DNA of 64,000 nucleotides, taken from Brenneria corticis. GTDB taxonomy: Bacteria; Pseudomonadota; Gammaproteobacteria; Enterobacterales; Enterobacteriaceae. Below are positions 1 through 8,096 of this stretch, piece by piece. The stretch is from NCBI RefSeq assembly GCF_003115855.1, contig NZ_KZ819082.1, positions 104,104-168,103 of the forward strand, in the 5' to 3' direction. Under the pieces are notes generated by a model. That model made no database searches. It was not told the origin of the DNA and saw nothing but the letters and a program-made list of their open reading frames with translations. Position 1 is the stretch's first letter, and each line of letters begins with the position of its first letter. The translations under genes and the position numbers were made by a program.

Positions 1-58
1 CCTAAAGCGGTAAGCGAGGATTCTCGAACTGGACGGGGCGAGACTTTCGGCGGCGACC

Positions 59-976
59 ATGAAATCTTTACCAAACCTCAAAGATGTGAGCGATCTTATC
101 GCCGTCGTGGAAGCAGGCGGCTTCCGGGGCGCTGCCGCGGTGCGGCGCTCAAGCGCTTCTTCCCTCAGCGATGCGATCCGCCGGCTGGAAGCCGACCTCG
201 GAGTACGACTGCTCAATCGCACGACCCGAAGCGTCACGCCAACCGAAGCCGGCGCCAGGCTGATCGAACGTTTGAAGCCGGCATTCTCAGAGATCGAAGC
301 GGCCTTCAACGACCTGAAGGACGATGCCAACCGCCCGCTGGGCACGCTGAGGCTAAACGTGCCCGTTCCCATCGCTCGCCATGTTCTGCCCGGCATCGCC
401 TCGGGGTTTCTCGAACGGTTTCCCAGCATCCGCCTTGATGTCGTCATGGAGAATGACTTCAGCGATGTGATCGGGCGCGGGTTCGACGCCGGTGTTCGCT
501 ACGAGGAGCGAATCGCCAAGGATATGATCGCCATCCCCATCGGGCCAAGGCGTCAGCGCTTTGTTGCCGCGGCGTCGGCGTCCTATATCGAGAAGTACGG
601 CCTGCCCGATCATCCGCGGACATTGCCTGTCCAGCATCGTCTCATCGGTAACCGATTTTCCAGCGGAGCCATATGGCCCTGGGAGTTCGAGCGCGATGGC
701 GAGCTGCTGCGCATTATGCCGGATGATGGCCCTCTGATTTCCAGTTCCATCGATCTGCAACTCGCTTGCGCCGTCTCCGGCGCGGGTATCGTCTATACCT
801 TCGAGGATTTTTTGCGCCCGCATCTCGAATCTGGAGAGATTGTGCCACTGCTTGAAGAGTGGTGGCAGGAATTCGACGGCCCTTACCTGTATTACCCCAG
901 CCGGCGGCACATGCCATCGCCCCTGCGGGCCTTCGTTGACTATATCAAGGAGCTGAACGCGAGGAGAAATGGTTAG
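59..976 (+). CDS. LysR-family transcriptional regulator
   Basis: A 305-residue LysR-type regulator. The N-terminal winged helix-turn-helix spans about residues 8-66 (VEAGGFRGAAAVRRSSASSL, then LGVRLLNRTTRSVTPTEAG), and residues 90-300 form the periplasmic-binding-like effector domain. The length is normal for the family. Its protein style, with an AAAVRRSSASSLSDAIRRLE helix, resembles regulators common in rhizobia and pseudomonads, and it sits in the decayed island next to tRNA-Phe, so acquisition by transfer is likely. No divergent target gene is visible because the window begins 58 bases upstream. The target and effector are unknown. Confidence 0.85.
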   Translation: MKSLPNLKDVSDLIAVVEAGGFRGAAAVRRSSASSLSDAIRRLEADLGVRLLNRTTRSVTPTEAGARLIERLKPAFSEIEAAFNDLKDDANRPLGTLRLNVPVPIARHVLPGIASGFLERFPSIRLDVVMENDFSDVIGRGFDAGVRYEERIAKDMIAIPIGPRRQRFVAAASASYIEKYGLPDHPRTLPVQHRLIGNRFSSGAIWPWEFERDGELLRIMPDDGPLISSSIDLQLACAVSGAGIVYTFEDFLRPHLESGEIVPLLEEWWQEFDGPYLYYPSRRHMPSPLRAFVDYIKELNARRNG

Positions 977-1178
977 TGGCGGCAGCCGCGTCCCATTAGT
1001 TGACCGGGCAGTCCTCAACTGCGAGGACGATCAATTGCCGGTAGTTCTCTGATCCATTCTGGATCGCAAGTTGCGGAGCGCATTTGTTGATCCTCAGTCC
1101 ACGCTCGACACCGTTTGGAGGGGACTGCTGATACGATCTCTCGTGGGGCGGTGAAACAAGGTGAAGGATCGTTATGTC

Positions 1179-1211
1179 CTTCGCCGCGCGTATTTTGCTG
1201 TCAGTCAACAT
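1179..1211 (-). pseudogene. Relic of a P4-type integrase N-terminus (11 codons)
   Basis: On the minus strand an ATG opens MLTDSKIRAAK, which matches the very start of P4-family tyrosine integrases (DUF4102 arm-binding domain, usually MLTDxKIRAAKP). Similarity stops after these 11 residues and the reading continues into unrelated sequence. Immediately upstream is a 45-bp sequence repeated ahead of the second integrase relic near 4883. I read this as the 5' stump of an integrase gene whose body was deleted. The fragment is short, so the call rests on both the peptide and the shared upstream repeat. Confidence 0.55.
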
Positions 1212-1225
1212 TGCGGTTTACTCCG

Positions 1226-1270
1226 TTCGTCGAACTGAATGAGCCGCAATCTGCCCCCAAATTTTCCGGA
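1226..1270 (-). repeat. 45-bp repeat upstream of integrase relic, copy A
   Basis: This segment matches 4900-4944 at 42 of 45 positions. Both copies lie 14-16 bases upstream of an integrase start codon in the same orientation. It is probably the conserved promoter/attP-proximal leader of one integrase lineage, retained twice. Confidence 0.8.
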
Positions 1271-1374
1271 ATTGGTTATGTCGATAGGCGTCCGTTTATG
1301 AATTTTGGTGCCGGACTCGGGAACATTCAGTTTCGTTCCTTCGGTTCGATCCCCCACGCCACTTATAAATCGTA

Positions 1375-1404
1375 ATGACATCAGCGTTACACGTGCTGTA
1401 TAAT
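1375..1404 (+). promoter_or_regulatory. Probable promoter of the toxin-antitoxin pair
   Basis: ATGACA (1375-1380) and TATAAT (1399-1404) are separated by 18 bp and lie 34 bp upstream of the antitoxin start. A GGGGGA ribosome-binding site precedes that ATG. Family members usually repress their own promoter through the antitoxin-toxin complex; a specific operator is not obvious. Confidence 0.6.
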
Positions 1405-1437
1405 TAATATTCAGATGGCAAGCCGGGGGATTACATT

Positions 1438-1731
1438 ATGCCAGCGACGAACCGCGTTTCTGTCAAACGCGAGACATTGAATTTACGCATCAAACCCGCC
1501 GAGCGCGAGCTTATCGATCGGGCGGCTAAAGCCAGAGGAAAAAACCGCACTGATTTCGTACTGGAAGCCGCCCGCGCTGCCGCAGAAGAAGCGCTGATCG
1601 AGCAGCGCATCATTATGGCGGATCCAGAAGCCTATCAGGAATTTCTTGCCCGCCTTGATCAGGCCTCTGCGCCAAACGCCGCGCTGCGTAAAACCATGCA
1701 AACGCCCGCGCCGTGGGAACGGAAAAAATGA
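1438..1731 (+). CDS. DUF1778 antitoxin (TacA-like)
   Basis: A 97-residue DUF1778 protein. The N-terminal ribbon-helix-helix region (VKRETLNLRIKPAERELIDR, about residues 8-27) would bind DNA, followed by a helix (RTDFVLEAARAAAEEALIEQ) and a C-terminal tail that normally wraps and neutralises the partner toxin. The stop overlaps the next gene's start (ATGA at 1728-1731), indicating translational coupling with a GNAT toxin, as in tacAT/ataRT systems. It is carried on the tRNA-Phe-linked island remnant, a common site for such modules. Confidence 0.9.
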   Translation: MPATNRVSVKRETLNLRIKPAERELIDRAAKARGKNRTDFVLEAARAAAEEALIEQRIIMADPEAYQEFLARLDQASAPNAALRKTMQTPAPWERKK

Positions 1732-2216
1732 TCTCCGCCCCTGAGCCTCTCCACGCCGAACATGTACTATCTTCATTTTGTTGCGGCGTGGATTCTATGG
1801 ATAACTGGCTGAAACAGCGGGCGATGAAAAATCAGCTAACCGGAGCGTCCCGAACGTTCGTCTGCTGTGACGGCTCGAAAGTGATGGCGTATTACTCGCT
1901 GGCGTCCAGCGCGGTGGCAACAAATTCCGCGCCCGGTCGTTTTCGCCGCAATATGCCAGATCCGATCCCGGTGGTAGTGCTGGGCCGTCTGGCGGTGGAT
2001 ACATCATTGCACGGTCAGGGTGTCGGACGGGCGCTGGTGCGGGATGCCGGGCTAAGGGTGATTCAGGTAGCGGAGACTATCGGTATTCGTGGGATGTTGG
2101 TTCATGCGCTGTCTGATGAGGTTAAGGAATTTTACCTGCGGGTAGGGTTTGAGCCTTCGCCGATGGATCCGATGATGCTGATGGTGACGTTGGGGGATTT
2201 GGTGGATAGCGTTTGA
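1728..2216 (+). CDS. GNAT-family toxin (TacT-like acetyltransferase)
   Basis: A 162-residue GNAT acetyltransferase beginning MISAPEPLHAEHVLSSFCCG. The acetyl-CoA-binding motif A is visible as VLGRLAVDTSLHGQGVGRAL at about residues 85-104, and the C-terminal Y-x-x-x-G-F segment (FYLRVGFEPSP) is intact. Family toxins acetylate the aminoacyl moiety of charged tRNAs and halt translation. The ATG at 1728 is chosen over an earlier in-frame ATG because it overlaps the antitoxin stop in an ATGA junction. Both genes appear intact, so the pair may still be active and may stabilise the island. Confidence 0.9.
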   Translation: MISAPEPLHAEHVLSSFCCGVDSMDNWLKQRAMKNQLTGASRTFVCCDGSKVMAYYSLASSAVATNSAPGRFRRNMPDPIPVVVLGRLAVDTSLHGQGVGRALVRDAGLRVIQVAETIGIRGMLVHALSDEVKEFYLRVGFEPSPMDPMMLMVTLGDLVDSV

Positions 2217-2442
2217 TTGCATTTACTATACCCAATAAACCGCAAGATGCAGGTTTGAGCACCTGAAAATAATCGTGAGGTCGGGCAGCCGTTATTGTCG
2301 GGATGCATCTGTTGGTAGGAATTAACGTAAAAATCGGTGTTCTGCATTATGGTCCGGGCGACATGATCGCTTTTTTCGCGAATCTCGCCGATCATTGGAT
2401 TTTTGACGCCATGAATACCCGGATGGGACAAGCGAAGGAACG
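2217..2442. other. Non-coding stretch
   Basis: No supported gene. A sequence near 2228-2252 (CCCAATAAACCGCAAGATGC) resembles a motif often seen dispersed in enterobacterial intergenic regions. Small open frames on both strands have no recognisable family. Confidence 0.5.
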
Positions 2443-2480
2443 AAAAATAGCCATCGATAATAAAACGATGGCTATTAAAA
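2443..2480. terminator. Bidirectional terminator
   Basis: Perfect 11-bp arms AATAGCCATCG (2446-2456) and CGATGGCTATT (2466-2476) around a 9-nt loop, with A/T runs on both sides. It can end the minus-strand esterase transcript and any plus-strand transcript from the toxin-antitoxin genes. Confidence 0.8.
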
Positions 2481-2520
2481 AAATTTATTCAATGCGTTAA
2501 TTATTGCTATCTCTAATCTA

Positions 2521-4095
2521 TTAGAGACTCTCTTTTTTACTGGCTATTAAGTCTTCTTTGTCTTTATTTAGCAAATCACACATCATAATTTCTTTGTCCA
2601 GGCAGATAACGGATTTTTCATTCTGGCTGTAACTCTTCCATTCGGGTAAACCATGGCCATTGGGGTTGCCGCTGGTTGCGAAATTGACCCAATAGGAGGA
2701 CATCGCGTTTTCCAGCGATTTATCGGTAGCATCCCATTGCCGATTGAGTTTCGACTGATTGTTCAAAACATAAGGTAATTCGCTTGAGTGGAATACGCCA
2801 AAGTTTGGATGTTCCTTCCAGGGAATCGCTTTGCCAAAAAAGTATAAATAATTTGGCTGATTACCATAATGGATTCTAAGGTCAGCCATCCATTTCATCG
2901 CGTAAAGACGTTCATCCCGGAGAATATTTTTTTGGGTGACAGCGACATCATGGCTATCCTCCGCCTTGTATAAGGTATGAAACGCATCCAAGTGTTCGCC
3001 ATAGTATTTTTTAGCATAAGAATCGAGATCGTTTACATTCCATTTGCCATAATCGGGCTCACTTCCTCTCTCATCCTTATTCATGCCAGCCAGGACCGGG
3101 ACATCGTTCTGCCTGTTTTTTTGGTAAATCTCGGCTATCTGCGTCGGTAATAATGCGCCATCAATGACTGCGACCTTTATCGGCGTATTGATCGCGTATT
3201 TTTCAACCAACTGATTAGCCGACGCATTCCTCAGATCGCTTAAGGATGAATAGCCCGCGGATTTAGCCCATTGAGAAACCTTTCTTTCCGCATCGGCCCG
3301 GGGAATACCCAAGCTCTCAGCCGGGTGGATGCCATAGTTGGAGATGGTGCTGCCAGGGGCGCTTTCCATGATGGCTTTATTATATAAACCGTGAGCCAAA
3401 GGCGATGCATTCAAAACAACAATCGAATTCGCCCCCGCGGATTGCCCCATAATCGTAATATTATTATTGTCGCCGCCAAATTTATCTATATTGCCTTTTA
3501 TCCAATGAAGCGCCGCTATTTGATCGTAAAGCGCGTAGTTGCCGGAGTTGCCTGATTCTTTCGTCAGCGCTTCATGGGCAAGGAAACCGAAGACGCCTAA
3601 CCGATAATTAATATTCACAAAAATAACATTTTTGCGTGCAAGATTCTCACCGTCATAGATTGGCACACTGCCCGAACCTTCAATAAATCCGCCGCCGTGA
3701 ATGAATACGATAACGGGCAGTTTATCTTTCTCGGATTGAGCAGGACTCCAAATATTGAGGTACAGACAATCTTCACTCATCGTGCCTTGATGTAAAAATT
3801 CAGATGTCCAGGGAAGCTTGTCGCCTGTCACTACTTTTTGCATACAGCCTGCGGCAAAAGTGTCCGTCTTATTGATGCCATCCCATTTGTTTACCGGTTG
3901 TGGCTTTTTCCATCTTAATTCACCCACAGGCGGCGCCGCATAAGGAATACCCTGAAATATAGACAGCTGTTTATCAGCGGATAGCTTACCTTCTATCATG
4001 CCGCCGGTTACGTTAATGGGGCCCTGGATAGCGCCTATGGCGCCAATTGAATATAAAGAAAAAGTAAGGAATAACCCTTGATACTTTTTTTTCAT
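2521..4095 (-). CDS. Type B carboxylesterase, secreted
   Basis: A 524-residue alpha/beta-hydrolase of the carboxylesterase type B (p-nitrobenzyl esterase-like) family. The start MKKKYQGLFLTFSLYSIGAIGA gives a signal peptide, so the product is probably periplasmic or secreted. The oxyanion-hole HGGGF (VIVFIHGGGFIEGS), nucleophile elbow GQSAGA, and catalytic His in FGVFHSSELPYVL are visible; the acid residue probably lies in GMNKDERGSEPD. The family hydrolyses short-chain carboxylic esters. The gene is markedly more AT-rich than its surroundings and lies among integrase relics, suggesting horizontal acquisition. The substrate is unknown; esterified plant or antibiotic compounds are possible. 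Confidence 0.88.
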   Translation of the reverse strand: MKKKYQGLFLTFSLYSIGAIGAIQGPINVTGGMIEGKLSADKQLSIFQGIPYAAPPVGELRWKKPQPVNKWDGINKTDTFAAGCMQKVVTGDKLPWTSEFLHQGTMSEDCLYLNIWSPAQSEKDKLPVIVFIHGGGFIEGSGSVPIYDGENLARKNVIFVNINYRLGVFGFLAHEALTKESGNSGNYALYDQIAALHWIKGNIDKFGGDNNNITIMGQSAGANSIVVLNASPLAHGLYNKAIMESAPGSTISNYGIHPAESLGIPRADAERKVSQWAKSAGYSSLSDLRNASANQLVEKYAINTPIKVAVIDGALLPTQIAEIYQKNRQNDVPVLAGMNKDERGSEPDYGKWNVNDLDSYAKKYYGEHLDAFHTLYKAEDSHDVAVTQKNILRDERLYAMKWMADLRIHYGNQPNYLYFFGKAIPWKEHPNFGVFHSSELPYVLNNQSKLNRQWDATDKSLENAMSSYWVNFATSGNPNGHGLPEWKSYSQNEKSVICLDKEIMMCDLLNKDKEDLIASKKESL

Positions 4096-4434
4096 GATCA
4101 TCATCACTATTAATAAACACCAGTCATTTATTTCACTTATCAAAATAAATATCCGTGATCTGATCTGCACTTTGCCGGTCAGTGTCGAGCATGTAGTTCG
4201 TGGGTCCTGAAGGTAGATCTGCTGGATGAAGTTTTACCATGCAGTATTTGTGATGGGGGAGGCCTCTGGGTTCGTCGTTCAGGCGGTGATCCCAAACCAC
4301 CCAGGACTGCATATGTAAAAAGCGTGTGTGGTGAACGCCATGGGAAAAGGCGGAGTGAGACCCCGTAAGGTTAAGAATGATTGAGACGAAGGCAAGTGAA
4401 CCACTGAATATATGTCGATGATTGCTGGGTAAGA

Positions 4435-4883
4435 TCACACGCCTTTTACGGCCTTGCTTTGCGCGGGTACGGTCCAGATATGGGCCTTGAGGTTGAACTC
4501 GTCCCAGCGGGCGACTCGTAACTCGCTGGAGCGGCAAGAAAACATGCAGATGGCGTACTCGTCCGGCGACGTCATGCACGCCTTTATCGTCAATCACCTT
4601 AAACCAGCTGCGCCAGATGACGGGTTTCAATCTGAGCGATATCTAGCACGCCAATAGCGGGGAAAACGTAGCGTTTCAGGCGGGTGAGGATTTTATCGGC
4701 ATGGGCTTCCGCCAGTGTCACCTGCGGGTAAGGACCAAAGGCCAGACGGTTTTCCTTACCGCCGAAGCGGTAGCGGAAATACCATAACTTAGCGCCGCTG
4801 GCGGATACCGTCAGGTACAGACCTTGCGAGTCGGTGAGCTTGTAGGATTTGGCTGCGCGGGTTTTGCGGTCATTCAGGGCCAT
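4435..4883 (-). pseudogene. P4-type tyrosine integrase, frameshifted with internal deletion
   Basis: Begins MALNDRKTRAAKSYKLTDSQ, followed by GLYLTVSASGAKLWYFRYRF and GKENRLAFGPYPQVTLAEA: a good DUF4102 N-terminal domain. It then jumps to a core-domain piece (YVFPAIGVLDIAQIETRHLA), so about 60-80 residues are missing. A catalytic-domain fragment continues in another frame around 4436-4560 (SSELRVARWDEFNLKAHIW), containing the region of the first catalytic Arg, and ends at a stop near 4435. The rest of the catalytic domain is absent. It faces away from the tRNA-Phe 3' end in the usual P4-type arrangement, so it marks the old integration site. Confidence 0.85.
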
Positions 4884-4899
4884 GTGAGGGTCTCCTTCG

Positions 4900-4944
4900 T
4901 TCATCGAACTGAATGACCCGCAATCTGACCCCAAATTTTCCGGA
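4900..4944 (-). repeat. 45-bp repeat upstream of integrase relic, copy B
   Basis: Second copy of the segment at 1226-1270 (three mismatches), immediately upstream of the integrase pseudogene start. Confidence 0.8.
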
Positions 4945-5044
4945 TACGAAGGGATAAACCAAAACGCATCGGGAAAGATTTTTACGACAACTTATTGAAT
5001 TACATACACATATTGATTTATAAGGAGGCATAAAAAAGGAAATG

Positions 5045-5061
5045 TGGCGCCTGGACTCGGA
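5045..5061 (-). other. Degenerate tRNA-Phe 3'-end copy (att-like)
   Basis: TGGCGCCTGGACTCGGA matches the tRNA-Phe 3' end at 5214-5230 (TGGTGCCCGGACTCGGA) at 15 of 17 positions in the same orientation. It lies between the tRNA and the integrase relic, where an island attachment-site remnant would be expected. It is short, so chance similarity cannot be excluded. Confidence 0.45.
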
Positions 5062-5062
5062 C

Positions 5063-5083
5063 AAAAACGCCGGGAGCGTTTTT
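5063..5083. terminator. Hairpin AAAAACGC-CGGGA-GCGTTTTT
   Basis: An 8-bp perfect stem with a CGGGA loop and T-run. The same 21-mer recurs at 63943-63963 after ygdI, so it is a recurrent terminator module. Confidence 0.65.
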
Positions 5084-5176
5084 GCATGGCGCGTAAGCGC
5101 CAGCCCCAATGGGCGAGCCTCATGGATGAGGCGAGTAATCGAATGCAGTTCGATGGAGAGTCTGTACCCCAGAAAG

Positions 5177-5203
5177 CAAAAAACCAGCCATCAGGCTGGT
5201 TTC
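5177..5203 (-). terminator. Terminator of tRNA-Phe
   Basis: On the minus strand AACCAGCC-TGAT-GGCTGGTT is followed by a T-run, 11 bases beyond the tRNA 3' end. Confidence 0.8.
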
Positions 5204-5213
5204 TTTAAATAGG

Positions 5214-5269
5214 TGGTGCCCGGACTCGGAATCGAACCAAGGACACGAGGATTTTCAATCCTCNCGGGC
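5214..5269 (-). tRNA. tRNA-Phe (GAA), D-arm segment missing at an N
   Basis: Read on the minus strand, the 3' part is intact: anticodon stem-loop with GAA, variable loop, T-arm with GGTTCGATTCC, and acceptor end GTCCGGGCACCA. On the other side of the ambiguous base at 5264, NCGGGC is the complement of the expected 5' acceptor strand GCCCGG. Only 56 nt are present and the missing piece, the D-arm, is exactly 20 nt, giving a 76-nt tRNA if restored. This suggests a collapsed assembly gap rather than a true gene break. The neighbourhood (speC nearby, integrase relic beyond the 3' end) matches pheV of E. coli, a frequent island insertion site. Confidence 0.8.
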
Positions 5270-5893
5270 GTCGTCAACGGGTTTCTGTCACAAAGCCATG
5301 TGCCTGCTCTATTTTCAGGCAATAATGCATCAGGTTTGGTTCGCCCGTTCGCCAATCGGCGCGGTTATGGTTTTTCCCGGCAGTGGCGCCTTTTGCCGCC
5401 ATGCCCGGCTCGGGTGCAAAATTGGGGCCGGGCGTTTCTTGAATTTGATGAAAAAGAATGCCAATATTGCGCGGTTTTTAACTTTCAGTTCATTTGAACG
5501 CGCTGTTCATCTGTGGTTAACGGGGGCTGCTGATATGTCGGATTCATTGCTCATGGTGCCGGATTACCGCACCGGATCTTTGATGATGTCGCGCTATGCC
5601 GCCCGTTTCAGCCGCCTCTCTTCATCTCTTCGATTATCCTCCTTCGCCACCATGCGGTGAGGCGTTCGTACGCTCACTGTTAGGCATGATTAAAAATAGA
5701 GTTTTACTCTGATTTTACTGATGTCTATCGGATGGTGCTGGCTCCAGTTTATCCATTCTTCACCTACAGTTATGGCTGTAGGGATCGTGCGCTTGGCGTT
5801 ATCGATCGGGCATTGTGATTGGTCGGGATTGTTATCCCTGCGCCGTGTCTTCCGGGCACGTACACTCATCCTTAACCGTTTGGGTTTGGTTAA
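5270..5893. other. Intergenic region upstream of speC
   Basis: About 620 bases without a supported gene. Short open frames have no family resemblance. In E. coli yqgA lies between pheV and speC; it is not seen here. The last 200 bases presumably carry the speC promoter and leader. An imperfect hairpin (CTACAGTTATGGCTGTAG, 5764-5781) lies about 110 bases ahead of the start codon. Confidence 0.5.
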
Positions 5894-8050
5894 ATGAAAC
5901 AGTTAAAAATTGCGGCTAATGCGGCGCTTGCCGGCCGTTTAATCACGGGGCGTGAAATTGTTGCGCTAAGTCAGACCGACTTTACCGATGTGGCGGCCGT
6001 GGTGGTCTCTATTGAGGAAGCGCGCTGCGGGATCCTGTCGTTATTGCATCATACCGGTTTTACCATTCCGGCTTTCGTCGTGCCGAATAATGACGCGGAC
6101 TCCCCGTCTGATATGTTGCCGGCCGGCAGCGCGTGGTTGCCGCTGGACGACGCCGGGGAGCATGCCGCCGTGCTGGAGAGCGCGGCGCAGGCGTATCAGG
6201 ACACGATGCTGCCGCCGTTTTTCGATACCCTGATCAAGTATGTCGATATGGCGAACACCACCTTCGCCTGCCCGGGGCATCAGGGCGGTCAGTTTTTTCG
6301 TAAGCACCCGGCGGGGCGGCAATTTTTTGATTTTTACGGCGAAAATATTTTCCGTTCGGATATTTGCAATGCCGATGTCAAGCTGGGCGACCTGCTGATC
6401 CACGAGGGCGCCGCCAAGAAAGCGCAGAAATTCGCCGCCCGCGTGTTCAATGCGGATAAAACCTATTTTGTGCTTAACGGCACCTCCGCCGCCAATAAAG
6501 TGGTGACCAATGCGCTCCTGACCCGCGGCGATTTGGTGCTGTTCGATCGCAACAATCATAAATCCAATCATCACGGCGCGCTGATCCAGGCCGGGGCAAC
6601 GCCGGTTTATCTGGAAACGGTGCGCAACCCGTTCGGCTTTATCGGCGGGATCGACGCGCACTGTTTCGATGAAGCCTATTTACGTCGGCTGGTGAGAGAA
6701 GTCGCGCCGCAACGCGCCGATGTGCCGCGTCCGTTTCGTCTGGCGGTGATCCAGCTCGGCACCTATGACGGCACGATCTACAACGCGCGTCAGGTGGTTG
6801 ATAGCATCGGTCACCTGTGCGACTACATCCTGTTTGATTCCGCCTGGGTGGGGTACGAACAGTTTATTCCCATGATGGAGCAGTGCTCGCCGCTGTTGCT
6901 GGATCTGAATGAAAACGATCCGGGCATTTTTGTCACCCAATCGGTGCATAAACAGCAGGCGGGATTTTCGCAAACTTCGCAGATACATAAGAAAGATACT
7001 CACATCAAAGGGCAGCGGCGTTTCTGCAACCATAAGCGCTTTAACAATGCGTTTATGCTGCACGCCTCCACCAGCCCGTTCTACCCGCTGTTCGCCGCGC
7101 TGGATGTCAATGCCAAAATGCATGAGGGCACCAGCGGGCGTCGCCTGTGGCTGGAGTGTGTGAAAACCGGCATCGAGGCGCGTAAACAGCTGCTGGCGCG
7201 CTGTGATTTGATTCAGCCGTTTGTGCCGCCCAGAGTAGCGGGGATCCCGTGGCAGGATCACGACACGGACATTATTGCCCATGACGTGCGCTTCTTTAAT
7301 TTTGAGCCGGGCGAAAGGTGGCACGCCTTTGACGGCTATGCCCAGGACCAGTATTTTATCGATCCCTGCAAACTGCTGTTAACCACGCCGGGCATTGACG
7401 CGGCCAGCGGCGAATATACCGACTTCGGCATTCCGGCGACCATTCTGGCGAACTACCTGCGCGAGCACGGCATCATCCCTGAAAAGTGCGATCTGAACTC
7501 GATCCTGTTCCTGCTGACGCCGGCGGAAGACAGCATCAAAATGCAGCGCCTGGTTGAGGCCATCGTCTATTTCGAGCAGCTTATAGCCCGGGACGCGCCC
7601 TTGAGCGAGGTTCTGCCGAGCCTGTATCAGAAATATGAACGGCGCTATCAGGGCTATACGCTGCGTCGGCTGTGTCAGGAGATGCATGATTTTTACGCCG
7701 GCCACAGGGTAAAAGACCTGCAAAAAGCGATGTTCCGCAAAGACTCGTTTCCGCCGGCGGAGATGCTGCCGCAGGAGGCAAACAGCGCCTTTGTGCGCGG
7801 CAATATTGAGCTGGTGCCGATAGCTGAAATTGCCGGCCGCATCGCGGCGGAAGGGGCCTTGCCTTATCCGCCGGGCGTGCTGTGCGTGGTGCCGGGGGAA
7901 GCGTGGGGCGGGGCGGTGCAGCGTTATTTTCTGGCGCTGGAAGCCGGGATCAACCTGCTGCCGGGATTTTCGCCCGAACTGCAAGGGGTTTACAGCGTCG
8001 CGGAGGAAAACGGCGCTAAACGTCTTTATGGCTACGTGATCGAACGGTAA
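5894..8050 (+). CDS. speC: Ornithine decarboxylase, constitutive type
   Basis: A 718-residue PLP-dependent decarboxylase converting ornithine to putrescine in the cytoplasm. It has the full layout of the Orn/Lys/Arg decarboxylase group: an N-terminal wing domain (to about 110), a PLP-binding domain with the Schiff-base lysine in SVHKQQAGFSQ (Lys about 353), and a C-terminal domain with EGALPYPPGVLCVVPGE. It aligns closely with E. coli SpeC throughout, including FTDVAAVV near the start and the C-terminus RLYGYV. The position beside tRNA-Phe supports speC over speF, and no potE antiporter gene follows. The ribosome-binding site is weak (GGTTTGGTTAA-ATG). Confidence 0.95.
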   Translation: MKQLKIAANAALAGRLITGREIVALSQTDFTDVAAVVVSIEEARCGILSLLHHTGFTIPAFVVPNNDADSPSDMLPAGSAWLPLDDAGEHAAVLESAAQAYQDTMLPPFFDTLIKYVDMANTTFACPGHQGGQFFRKHPAGRQFFDFYGENIFRSDICNADVKLGDLLIHEGAAKKAQKFAARVFNADKTYFVLNGTSAANKVVTNALLTRGDLVLFDRNNHKSNHHGALIQAGATPVYLETVRNPFGFIGGIDAHCFDEAYLRRLVREVAPQRADVPRPFRLAVIQLGTYDGTIYNARQVVDSIGHLCDYILFDSAWVGYEQFIPMMEQCSPLLLDLNENDPGIFVTQSVHKQQAGFSQTSQIHKKDTHIKGQRRFCNHKRFNNAFMLHASTSPFYPLFAALDVNAKMHEGTSGRRLWLECVKTGIEARKQLLARCDLIQPFVPPRVAGIPWQDHDTDIIAHDVRFFNFEPGERWHAFDGYAQDQYFIDPCKLLLTTPGIDAASGEYTDFGIPATILANYLREHGIIPEKCDLNSILFLLTPAEDSIKMQRLVEAIVYFEQLIARDAPLSEVLPSLYQKYERRYQGYTLRRLCQEMHDFYAGHRVKDLQKAMFRKDSFPPAEMLPQEANSAFVRGNIELVPIAEIAGRIAAEGALPYPPGVLCVVPGEAWGGAVQRYFLALEAGINLLPGFSPELQGVYSVAEENGAKRLYGYVIER

Positions 8051-8085
8051 AAGCAGCAGGCCCGGTTCTCCGGGCCTGCTGCTTT
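8050..8085. terminator. Bidirectional terminator between speC and ansP
   Basis: A long GC-rich perfect stem (AAAGCAGCAGGCCCGG with its complement) around a short loop, flanked by A/T on both sides. It serves the convergent speC and ansP genes. Confidence 0.9.
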
Positions 8086-8096
8086 GCGCCGCGCCG

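Larger units (their letters stand above)
977..1374. other. Gene-poor stretch in island remnant
   Basis: Apart from the integrase stump and its upstream repeat, no supported gene is visible. Open frames here are short, overlap on both strands and carry no recognisable domain. The region looks like deletion-scarred island DNA. Confidence 0.6.

Noticed and set aside
1115..1375. An 86-codon frame overlapping the integrase stump
   Set aside because: It lies antisense to the integrase leader and has no domain or ribosome-binding site.
2303..2500. A 65-codon frame after the toxin gene
   Set aside because: It runs through the terminator hairpin and has no homologue that I recognise.
4133..4630. A 165-codon frame on the minus strand after the integrase
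   Set aside because: It reads the integrase catalytic remnant in the wrong frame and then non-coding sequence; no domain is recognisable.
5298..5660. A 120-codon frame between tRNA-Phe and speC
   Set aside because: No family resemblance, no ribosome-binding site, and composition unlike a protein; probably non-coding.
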